64,000 nt of DNA. Origin: UBA11740 sp049273695 (lineage in GTDB: Bacteria > Acidobacteriota > Blastocatellia > Pyrinomonadales > Pyrinomonadaceae). Below are positions 43,521 to 50,424 of this stretch, piece by piece. How positions within the stretch are numbered: position 1 is the stretch's first letter; each line of letters starts with the position of its first letter. Made by a program: the position numbers and the translations under genes. The stretch lies in NCBI GenBank assembly GCA_049273695.1, contig JBASRE010000016.1:13820-77819 (forward strand). Reading direction: 5' to 3'. The notes below the pieces were generated by a model. It had not been told where the DNA came from. It did not search any database and saw nothing but the letters and a program-made list of their open reading frames with translations.

Positions 43521-45974
43521 TTATTCGTATCTGAGTGTGACCATCGGATCTACCTTCGTCGCCCGGCGGGCCGGGAGATAGCTCGCGAGCAGCGCCACGA
43601 GCAGCAACACCAGAGCCGTTGCCGCCAGCGTAATTGGATCGGTGGGACTGATGCCGTAAAGCATGCTGCTCAAAATGCGCGTTGAGGTCACTGCCAGAAC
43701 CAGACCGATGCCGAGACCAATCAGGGCGAGAACCAGGGCCTGGGTGAGCACGTGCTTGAAAATATCGATCGGACGGGCGCCAAGCGCCATGCGAATACCG
43801 ATGTCGCGGGTGCGCAGCAGCACTGAATACGACATGACGCCATAAACACCGACCGCCGCCAGCACCAGCGCCAGTCCGGCGAAAACACTTAGCAGGATCA
43901 CGTAGAAGCGTCGTTGCGCGACGGAATTGGAAATCAACTCATCCATCAGCTTCATGTTCGAAACGGGGAGGTCTTTGTCGGTCGCCCAAACTTCTTTGCG
44001 GATCAAGGGTGCGAGAGAACGCGCGTCGGTGCCGGTGCGCGTCACGAGCGTGAACTTGCCGCTCGTGTTTTGCAGATACGGCATGTAGATCTCGGCCTGC
44101 GCGGCGTCGTCCAGCGCGTTCTGCGCGCCCGAACCGACGATGCCAACGATCGCTACCCAGGGATTCTTTGACTCAGGGCGGCCGCGCTTGATCTTCTTTC
44201 CCAGAGGATCTTCGCCTGGCCAGAATTTACGCGCGGCGACGTCATTGATCACCGCGACACCCGGCATCTCCGCCGTGTCGCGATCGCTGAACGGATTACC
44301 GCGGACCGTCTGGATGCCCATGGTGGAAAAGTAATCCGGACTCACGACTCGATAGAACGCGCGCGGTCTTTCGGTCGCTGCTGGAACCGGCCGGCCTTCG
44401 ACAATGAAGCTCGAATTGAAAGCGTTACCGCTGAACGGAAGATTGTCCACCGTGGCGGCGTTCATGACGCCGGGCACAGTGCGAATCTTTTGCAGCAACT
44501 GTTGTTGAAAATTCCGTTGCTGCTGATCGGCCTGGTAGCTCGCTTTCGGCAGTTCTATTTCGAGGGTCACGAGATTAGCTGGATTGAATCCCGGATTCAC
44601 GCGTTGCAGCTGCAGGAAACTTCGGAACATCAATCCGCACGCGGTGACCAACACAACCGCGAGCGCGACCTCGGTGATTACCAGCGCGCTGCGAAGTTTG
44701 TTGCGCGCCGAGCCGCCGCCCGAACTGCGTCCGCCCTCCTTGAGCGCTTCGTTCAAGTTCACCCTTGAGGCATCGATCGCCGGCGCCAGACCAAACACTA
44801 ATGCCGTCACGATGGAAGTGCCGAGCGTGAAGAGCAGCGCCCACTTGTCGAAGCCGAAATCCTTTAGCCGAGGAATGTCGTTAGTGACGAGAGTAACCAA
44901 GGCGCGCGCTCCGAGAATCGCGAAGAGCAGCCCGAGGGCTCCACCCAGCACGCCTAACAGCACGCTCTCAGTCAATAGTTGCCGCAGAATTCGCAGGCGG
45001 GTCGCGCCGATGGCGGTGCGAATGGCGATCTCTTTCTGCCGGCTCGTCGCTTTCGCAAGCAGCAGGTTCGCGACGTTCGCACATGCGATCAGCAAAACCA
45101 GTCCGACCGCCGCCATCAAAACCCACAGCGCCAGGCTGATGTCTCCGGTCACCTGTTTGTGCAGCGGGATCACACTCGACTCGATGCCGCCGTTTACCTC
45201 GGGAAAATCTTTGTCGAGACGGCTGGCGATGGCATTCAGCTCCGCTTGAGCTTGCGGCGCGGTGACACCCGGTTTGAGCCGCCCAATCATCTTCAAATTT
45301 CGAATGTCGCGCACCAGCGGCATGTCGTCCGTCGTCAGAGGCACCCACAGCTCTGCGTTGATGAGCGTTTCTTCGGAACCCGCAACGGACGCGGAGAACG
45401 ACGGCGGGAATTTGAAGTTCGCAGGCATGATGCCGACCACGGTATAGCTCTGGCCGTTCACTTGAATCGATTGATTGACCAGGTTTGAATTGCCGCCAAA
45501 ACTTCTCTGCCACAGACCGTAGCTCAAGATAACGACATGGCCTGACCCGGGCTGATCTTCGTGCGCGAGAAACCAGCGACCGCTGATCGGATTCATGCCC
45601 AGTACCGAGAAAAGGTTCGCCGTCACGCGCAGCCCGGCAATGCGCTCAGGCTGATCGCCTCCGCGGACGTTGAAGTTGGCGTCAGTGAAAGCCGCGAGTT
45701 CCAGCGATTGCACGCTGCGCCGGAAGTCATCAAAGTTGGCAAATGATGTCGGAGTTTCGTTGAAGCCTCTCCGTAGATTTCTTTCCCAAACCATCACCAG
45801 CTGATCCGGGTTCGCGTACTCGAGCGGACGGAGAAGAACGAAATTCAGGACGCTGAAGATGGCGGTGTTCGCGCCAATGCCCAACGCGAGCGTCAACACG
45901 GCGATCAACGTAAAGCTCGGATTCTTCAGCAGCATCCGAGCGCCGTAGCGTATGTCCTGCCAGATTAGTTCCAT
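43521..45974 (-). CDS. MacB/ADOP-type ABC permease with duplicated domains
   Basis: An 817-residue permease starting WQDIRYGARMLLKNPSFTL, the start typical of the acidobacterial duplicated orphan permeases. It has two MacB_PCD/FtsX units: periplasmic domain (about 45-240), FtsX helices (about 280-420), then a second periplasmic domain (about 470-690) and helices (about 700-810). RQKEIAIRTAIGATR and LRTRDIGIRMALGARP are the two coupling motifs. Here it is not an orphan: a MacB-type ATPase and adaptor gene precede it with an MFS gene between. Confidence 0.9.
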   Translation of the reverse strand: MELIWQDIRYGARMLLKNPSFTLIAVLTLALGIGANTAIFSVLNFVLLRPLEYANPDQLVMVWERNLRRGFNETPTSFANFDDFRRSVQSLELAAFTDANFNVRGGDQPERIAGLRVTANLFSVLGMNPISGRWFLAHEDQPGSGHVVILSYGLWQRSFGGNSNLVNQSIQVNGQSYTVVGIMPANFKFPPSFSASVAGSEETLINAELWVPLTTDDMPLVRDIRNLKMIGRLKPGVTAPQAQAELNAIASRLDKDFPEVNGGIESSVIPLHKQVTGDISLALWVLMAAVGLVLLIACANVANLLLAKATSRQKEIAIRTAIGATRLRILRQLLTESVLLGVLGGALGLLFAILGARALVTLVTNDIPRLKDFGFDKWALLFTLGTSIVTALVFGLAPAIDASRVNLNEALKEGGRSSGGGSARNKLRSALVITEVALAVVLVTACGLMFRSFLQLQRVNPGFNPANLVTLEIELPKASYQADQQQRNFQQQLLQKIRTVPGVMNAATVDNLPFSGNAFNSSFIVEGRPVPAATERPRAFYRVVSPDYFSTMGIQTVRGNPFSDRDTAEMPGVAVINDVAARKFWPGEDPLGKKIKRGRPESKNPWVAIVGIVGSGAQNALDDAAQAEIYMPYLQNTSGKFTLVTRTGTDARSLAPLIRKEVWATDKDLPVSNMKLMDELISNSVAQRRFYVILLSVFAGLALVLAAVGVYGVMSYSVLLRTRDIGIRMALGARPIDIFKHVLTQALVLALIGLGIGLVLAVTSTRILSSMLYGISPTDPITLAATALVLLLVALLASYLPARRATKVDPMVTLRYE

Positions 45975-45990
45975 CGTCCTTATGAATTCC

Positions 45991-47277
45991 TTAAGTCGCC
46001 GCCGCTACGGCCGCTTTCGTTTCGTCGATCTTTCGACGAGCCGGTAAAAGCAGAAGTACTGCCACCAACAGGAACACTCCATTCGCCGCAAACATCAATG
46101 ACGTGCTTACCTTTATCAATGCGCCGGCGATGACATACGACAGCGGCGTCAGCCCGAAAGCGAAAAGCATCACGACACTCATCACGCGTCCCAGCATCTG
46201 CGGATCGGGACGTGTCTGAAACCAAACTGCGTTCAGCACTTGCAGGAAGCCGCCGATGCTGGCAATGATGGCCAGCAGCACGCACGCCCAAAAGAGGTTT
46301 GGCGCCGCGCCCAGCAAGGCTAGCAATCCACCAAGCACCAGAGCACCGACGAACGTTGCGTAACCGATGCGGGCGCGCTTGAACCAGTTTGCGATAATCG
46401 TTCCCAACAAAAATCCTCCGCCCAGGGTGGACAGCATGATGCCGAAGGCCCCTGAACCACCGCCGAAGCGACTGTTGGCGAGCGCCGCGAGTCCCACTGT
46501 CAGCGGTCCCGCAAATGCAAACTCAATTACACCGAGCAGGAAGATAAGCGAACGAATTGCCGGATCGCGCAACGTGTAGCGCAAACCATCCAGAATTGAC
46601 GCAAACAACTTCGTTCGCTTGGGCGCCGCGGAACCTTCCGCGGTAACTCTCTTCGTCCGCATCAGCAGCAGACACGCGGTCACGAAGACAAAGCTGACGG
46701 TATCGAGCGCAAAGGCCATCGCCGTTCCAGCCACGGCAATCATGAAACCAGCCAGCGAGGGGCCGACGATCTTCGCCAGCATGTTGCTGCCCTGCAAAAG
46801 CGAATTGCCGGCGACGAGCGTTTCATCGTCGAGCAGCGCGGGGATGAAAGACTTCATTGCCGGGGCGAAAAAAGCATCCAGCGTCCCGAACGCGGCCGCC
46901 AGCACGAAGAGTTGCCAGAGGCTCACGGTTTTCAACAAAACCAGCGCCGTGAGAATCGCGCAGACGAGACTGCGAAAAACATTCGACGCCACCATCAACT
47001 TGTGCGGCGAAAGCCAATCGCTCACGGCGCCGCCCACAAGAAGGAAAACCATTCGCGGGATGGTGGCCGCCATCATGATCGTGCCAACCGCCAGATCCGA
47101 TCCCGTCATTTGCAGCACCAGCCATAGCAGCGCGACGAGATAAAACTGGTCACCCAGTAGCGAGATTGCCTGGCCGACAAACAGCAACCTGAAGTCGCGT
47201 AACGCGAGTGGCCGCCATCCTGAAAAGTTGCGCGCTCTGTTGGCGAGCGAAAGAATCGATGAGGAACTCGCCACCAT
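45991..47277 (-). CDS. Major facilitator superfamily efflux transporter
   Basis: A 428-residue protein with 12 predicted helices. ALRDFRLLFVGQAISLLGDQFYL is the usual first helix of the EntS/MFS_3 group, and GGAVSDWLSPHKLM gives the GxxxDxxG-like loop between helices 2 and 3. Located between the MacB-type ATPase and the ADOP permease with a 16-nt gap to the latter, so cotranscription is likely. It may export a related compound. Substrate unknown. Confidence 0.85.
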   Translation of the reverse strand: MVASSSSILSLANRARNFSGWRPLALRDFRLLFVGQAISLLGDQFYLVALLWLVLQMTGSDLAVGTIMMAATIPRMVFLLVGGAVSDWLSPHKLMVASNVFRSLVCAILTALVLLKTVSLWQLFVLAAAFGTLDAFFAPAMKSFIPALLDDETLVAGNSLLQGSNMLAKIVGPSLAGFMIAVAGTAMAFALDTVSFVFVTACLLLMRTKRVTAEGSAAPKRTKLFASILDGLRYTLRDPAIRSLIFLLGVIEFAFAGPLTVGLAALANSRFGGGSGAFGIMLSTLGGGFLLGTIIANWFKRARIGYATFVGALVLGGLLALLGAAPNLFWACVLLAIIASIGGFLQVLNAVWFQTRPDPQMLGRVMSVVMLFAFGLTPLSYVIAGALIKVSTSLMFAANGVFLLVAVLLLLPARRKIDETKAAVAAAT

Positions 47278-47304
47278 TTCTAGTATTTAGATCGCAAACT
47301 CGCT

Positions 47305-47366
47305 GTGGCACAGACTTTAGTCTTTGATTCTCATCGCACGAACACACAGACTGAAGTCTGTGCCAC
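47305..47366. repeat. Dispersed inverted repeat (GTGGCACAGACTT family)
   Basis: Perfect 13-bp arms, GTGGCACAGACTT at 47305-47317 and AAGTCTGTGCCAC at 47354-47366, identical to those at 21901-21952. It lies between the MFS and ATPase genes and may form an intercistronic hairpin. Confidence 0.8.
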
Positions 47367-47374
47367 TTAGCTGT

Positions 47375-48070
47375 TTATTGCGCCGGCTGATCAACTACGC
47401 GGCCATCGAATAAATGGATTTCTTTGCTGGCCTGGCCGGCGTAGCGCTGATCGTGGGTGACCATGCAGATCGTCGATCCCGCCTCATGAAGATTCGTCAG
47501 AAGCTTCATGACAGCTTCACCGTTCGCTGAATCGAGATTGCCCGTTGGTTCATCGGCCAAAAGAATCGCTGGTTCGCCGGCGATCGCCCTGGCGACAGCG
47601 ACGCGTTGTTGCTGGCCGCCCGAAAGTTGCGCGGGCAGATGTTTTGCCCGATGCGCCATTCCAACTTTTTCCAGTGCCTGCATCACGCGCTGCCTGCGCT
47701 CGGCGCGATCCATTCCGCGATACGTCAGCGGCAGCTCCACGTTTTCAAAAACGTTTAGATCGCCGACCAGGTTGAAGCTTTGAAAGATGAATCCCACCTG
47801 ACGATTGCGTATACGCGCGCGTTCGCTCATTGGAAGATCGGCAACGGCTTCGCCGCTTAACCAGTACTGACCGGCGGTAGGCGTATCCAACAATCCCAGT
47901 ATCGACAACAGAGTAGATTTGCCGCAGCCTGACGGCCCGGCGATTGAGACAAATTCTCCGGCAGCGATTTCAAAGCCAACCGCCGACAAGGCGTGCGTCT
48001 CGAGCTCGTCGGTGTAGAAAATCTTCGTCACGTTCTCGAGACGGATTAAGGCAGAGACAGGGGTGCTCAT
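47375..48070 (-). CDS. MacB/LolD-type ABC ATP-binding protein
   Basis: A 231-residue ATPase: Walker A GPSGCGKST, signature LSGGQQQRVAVARA, Walker B ILLADEPTGNLDS, switch MVTHD. The LADEPTGNLD form places it in the MacB/FtsE/LolD family. It follows the adaptor gene with a 32-nt gap and would energise the 43521-45974 permease. Confidence 0.9.
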   Translation of the reverse strand: MSTPVSALIRLENVTKIFYTDELETHALSAVGFEIAAGEFVSIAGPSGCGKSTLLSILGLLDTPTAGQYWLSGEAVADLPMSERARIRNRQVGFIFQSFNLVGDLNVFENVELPLTYRGMDRAERRQRVMQALEKVGMAHRAKHLPAQLSGGQQQRVAVARAIAGEPAILLADEPTGNLDSANGEAVMKLLTNLHEAGSTICMVTHDQRYAGQASKEIHLFDGRVVDQPAQ

Positions 48071-48102
48071 AATGGTGCGTTTGCGATCGCCGCGCGCGCC
48101 GG

Positions 48103-49359
48103 TTAGTTCAAGCGAATTCGATCAAACGTGTCCAGCGCGGACGTATCAGAAAGAATTACGCGGTCGCCGGGCTGCAATCCTTCGAGGATTTCCAGCGCGT
48201 TGACGGAGCTGCGCCCGACCTTTACCTGAACGCGAGTCGCATTGTTTCCGTCCGGGTCAAGTTTGAACAACTTGATAGTGCTGTGCGCCTGTCCGAACGC
48301 GGGGCGCGCGATGTAGACGACGTCGTCCAATCGTTCCAATTCGATCGTCCCCTCAACGGTTAGGTCCGGACGCGCGCCGGCGGGAAGCGCGCCATCCAAT
48401 GCAACATCGACAGTGAAGGTGCCTTGTTGCGCTGCGGGATCCATTCGCGAGACGTGTCCGGGGATGATTCCGTTTCGTGTGTCGATCTGTGCGCGCTGCC
48501 CAATTTGCACGTCCTTGACCTGAGTCTCGGCAATCTTCAATTCGGCTTTGAGGTGCTGGGGCTCGACGACGCGCGCCAGGTTCGTTCCCGGCGCAACCTG
48601 CTGGCCTTCCTCTACGGTCATTTGCTGGAGAACTCCGCGGGTCCCGGCCAACACCCGCAGGTTATTAACCTGCTCGTTCTTCAGGTTCAGCAGAGCGCGA
48701 AGCTGTGAGACGCGGGCCTGCTGGGCGGCGACTTGCGCATCGGCAGAACGCGTCACGACGTCGAGCCGCTTTTGCTCGATCTCGTAACGATTAGCGAGGT
48801 CCTGCGTGCGAACCTGCGAAAGTTTCACGCTCAGCGCCGGCAGCACGCCTTTCTTCGCGAGCGCTTCATCAGCGTCGAGTTGCAGCCTCGCCTGTTGATA
48901 CTCGGCTTTCACCGTGGCGGTCACCGACTGCTGCGTCATGCGCTCGCTCTCAATCTTCACCTTTAGATTCCTCTGTTCAGCTTCCGCCGCCTTTACCTGA
49001 TACTCAGCATCAATCGCAGACTGCTTTAGTTCGGAGTTACTCAGCTCAAGTAATACCGTTCCCGGGCCGACTTCAGTCCCAGGCTGGACCAGGACACGCT
49101 CAACACGTCCAGCCGTCGACGCAGCGATGATGCGTATGTCTTCCGCGACAAGTGTGCCGGACCCGCGAACATCACGGAGCATCGGACCGCGCTTGACTGT
49201 TTCGATTAGTGCCGTGGAACGCTCCAGCGAAGGCGATGCAGGTCGCAGTCGCGAAACGCCGAACGAGATGATGGAAATGGCGAAGAGGCCGACGACGCTA
49301 TAGACGATGATGTGCGTCCGCCGACTGCGTCGGGAAGATTTCCTGATGGGTACGTCCAC
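48103..49359 (-). CDS. MacA/HlyD-like periplasmic adaptor
   Basis: A 418-residue protein with one N-terminal membrane helix (IIVYSVVGLFAISIISF), lipoyl-like hairpin halves (RVERVLVQPGTEVGPGTVLLE and the later MTVEEGQQVAPGTNLARV), a coiled-coil hairpin between them (about 130-250) and a beta-barrel/membrane-proximal region. This is the MacA-type fold linking an inner-membrane ABC pump to an outer-membrane channel; no TolC gene is in the window. The GTG at 49359 is chosen because the next-longer GTG at 49416 adds an atypical Cys-rich stretch. First gene of the efflux operon. Confidence 0.78.
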   Translation of the reverse strand: MDVPIRKSSRRSRRTHIIVYSVVGLFAISIISFGVSRLRPASPSLERSTALIETVKRGPMLRDVRGSGTLVAEDIRIIAASTAGRVERVLVQPGTEVGPGTVLLELSNSELKQSAIDAEYQVKAAEAEQRNLKVKIESERMTQQSVTATVKAEYQQARLQLDADEALAKKGVLPALSVKLSQVRTQDLANRYEIEQKRLDVVTRSADAQVAAQQARVSQLRALLNLKNEQVNNLRVLAGTRGVLQQMTVEEGQQVAPGTNLARVVEPQHLKAELKIAETQVKDVQIGQRAQIDTRNGIIPGHVSRMDPAAQQGTFTVDVALDGALPAGARPDLTVEGTIELERLDDVVYIARPAFGQAHSTIKLFKLDPDGNNATRVQVKVGRSSVNALEILEGLQPGDRVILSDTSALDTFDRIRLN

Positions 49360-49458
49360 TACTGAAAGGCCACAAAAACATTCGCGATGCGCGGCTGTTC
49401 TAATTAATACAAGCACGATCAGAAGTCAACATCATTTACCCGAGCGCATTCGTAAGTT

Positions 49459-49722
49459 CCGCTAACAACTTCAGATGTGGTCGTTTGAAATCTGCTGCGC
49501 AACGGCGGGTCGTTCGATCGCGACTGCATGACGTCTCAAGTGAGCCTGATGACTCCTCGTTTTAATGGCTACAAGGTATCCACTGTGTAGTGAGTTTCCA
49601 GTTTCGCGTAAACAGCATCTCGTCAGTAACTTAGGTTCGCTAACCCTCGCATCTGCTTACTAGGTACTCAGAAAGCTGTTCGCCGCGACCTTTATCGGCG
49701 AGACCACCTGTTGGGTCGCTAA
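49459..49722. promoter_or_regulatory. Candidate activator-binding region upstream of the sigma-54 promoter
   Basis: The 413-bp gap 49360-49772 holds no gene. It has three copies of YCGCTAA at 49459-49466, 49637-49643 and 49716-49722; the middle one lies in an imperfect dyad GGTTCGCTAACC (49634-49645). A 6-bp perfect hairpin TCGCCG/CGGCGA spans 49680-49701. At 50-315 bp upstream of the promoter these could be enhancer sites, but short repeats like these may be chance. Confidence 0.25.
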
Positions 49723-49773
49723 GTTGCTGAAACAGAACGAGTAAACCTTGCGCTCGGGGCTTGCGGCATCAAC

Positions 49774-49787
49774 GGCACAACCATTGC
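49774..49787 (+). promoter_or_regulatory. Sigma-54 promoter for the nonapeptide array
   Basis: CGGCAC-AACCA-TTGC matches the sigma-54 consensus TGGCAC-N5-TTGC at all positions but the first. The invariant GG (49774-49775) and GC (49786-49787) have exact 10-bp spacing. Transcription would begin near 49799, 34 nt before the first minigene. The convergent gene 50425-53475 encodes an activator with the sigma-54-contacting GAFTGA loop, which supports the call. Confidence 0.82.
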
Positions 49788-49832
49788 GATAGAGGAAAGC
49801 GTTCGCAAGAAGATTTAGGAAGGAGAAAGAAA

Positions 49833-49862
49833 ATGACTAAAGGCGTAGCACTCGGTGACTAA
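49833..49862 (+). CDS. Nonapeptide minigene 1 (MTKGVALGD)
   Basis: Ten codons, MTKGVALGD then two consecutive TAA stops. AGGAAGGAG ends 7 nt before the ATG. It is the first of five units and lies about 34 nt after the predicted sigma-54 start site. No signal peptide. It differs from units 2 and 3 only by Thr for Asn at position 2. Candidate leaderless signal peptide; a regulatory leader peptide is the main alternative. Confidence 0.75.
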   Translation: MTKGVALGD

Positions 49863-49946
49863 TAAAAAAAAGCGAAGCGGAACAACGGTTCCAAGGCAAT
49901 CAACCCTAATTCAAACAAACAGAAATAAGGACAGGAGGAAACGGAA

Positions 49947-49976
49947 ATGAACAAAGGCGTAGCACTCGGTGACTAA
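49947..49976 (+). CDS. Nonapeptide minigene 2 (MNKGVALGD)
   Basis: MNKGVALGD followed by two TAA stops. AGGAGGA lies 7 nt before the ATG, a near-perfect ribosome-binding site. Nucleotide sequence from AAA to the double stop is identical to unit 1, showing recent duplication. Confidence 0.78.
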   Translation: MNKGVALGD

Positions 49977-50063
49977 TAAAAGACGAAGCGAAACAACCGT
50001 TCCTGGGCAATCAAACTAATTCGATCAAAGGAAAAGAGAAATAAGGATAGGAGGTAAAGGGAA

Positions 50064-50093
50064 ATGAACAAAGGCGTAGCACTCGGTGACTAA
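50064..50093 (+). CDS. Nonapeptide minigene 3 (MNKGVALGD)
   Basis: Same peptide and same codons as unit 2, again with a double TAA. AGGAGGT lies 8 nt before the ATG. Its upstream spacer closely matches that of unit 2 (AATAAGGA then AGGAGG), so the duplicated unit includes the ribosome-binding site. Confidence 0.78.
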   Translation: MNKGVALGD

Positions 50094-50188
50094 TAAACGC
50101 GAAGCAACGGCTCAAACCGAAAGAGCCAAACAGAAACCGCCGTCCTCCGGTTCCAATCAGGAACGGCTCGACTCGAAAGGATATAGGC

Positions 50189-50218
50189 ATGAATAAGGGA
50201 ATCATCGTTGTTGACTAA
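50189..50218 (+). CDS. Nonapeptide minigene 4 (MNKGIIVVD)
   Basis: Diverged unit with peptide MNKGIIVVD and one TAA. The conserved Asn-Lys-Gly uses different codons (AAT AAG GGA) from units 2-3 (AAC AAA GGC), and the final Asp is kept. Synonymous change in the conserved residues argues for selection on the peptide. The ribosome-binding site (AAAGGA) is weaker. Confidence 0.72.
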   Translation: MNKGIIVVD

Positions 50219-50274
50219 ACCAATTCGGTTCTGGGTTTTCGACGAAGGAACGCTAAAGGAAAGGAGACACGAGA

Positions 50275-50304
50275 ATGAACAAAGGAATCCTGGTCGGTGA
50301 CTAA
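50275..50304 (+). CDS. Nonapeptide minigene 5 (MNKGILVGD)
   Basis: Peptide MNKGILVGD, with AAGGAG 8 nt before the ATG and one TAA. It keeps Met-Asn-Lys-Gly and Gly-Asp at the end with a hydrophobic core of different sequence. The transcript then runs into a hairpin pair at 50329-50401. Confidence 0.75.
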   Translation: MNKGILVGD

Positions 50305-50328
50305 AAATAGACTTAAACCACCCTTGGT

Positions 50329-50401
50329 GTAGTGTCTCTCAAGCCTCTTTCGGCAGGCGAAAGGTTTCAGAGACACTACGCCGCTATTTTTGGCGGCGTA
50401 G
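50329..50401. terminator. Bidirectional terminator of two overlapping hairpins
   Basis: Stem A pairs GTAGTGTCTCT (50329-50339) with AGAGACACTAC (50369-50379), with an inner CTTTCG/CGAAAG pairing. Stem B pairs CTACGCCGC (50376-50384) with GCGGCGTAG (50393-50401) around a T-rich loop. The stems share CTAC at 50376-50379, so only one can be complete at a time. T-runs lie just beyond on both strands, so it can end both the array and the convergent activator gene. Confidence 0.75.
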
Positions 50402-50424
50402 TCATTCCCACTTCTCCAGCACAC

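Larger units (their letters stand above)
49817..50304 (+). repeat. Tandem array of five nonapeptide minigenes
   Basis: Five units, each with a purine-rich ribosome-binding site and a 10-codon frame; starts are 114, 117, 125 and 86 bp apart. The first three are close tandem duplicates: a nearly identical core, doubled TAA stops and a shared spacer (GAAGCG..ACAAC..GTTCC..GGCAATCAA, then AATAAGGA and AGGAGG). Units 4 and 5 have diverged spacers but keep the frame. Confidence 0.85.

Noticed and set aside
49817..50304. CRISPR-like or simple non-coding tandem repeat reading of the array
   Set aside because: Units are 86-125 bp, not regular repeat-spacer, and each keeps a start, stop and ribosome-binding site with synonymous codon changes.
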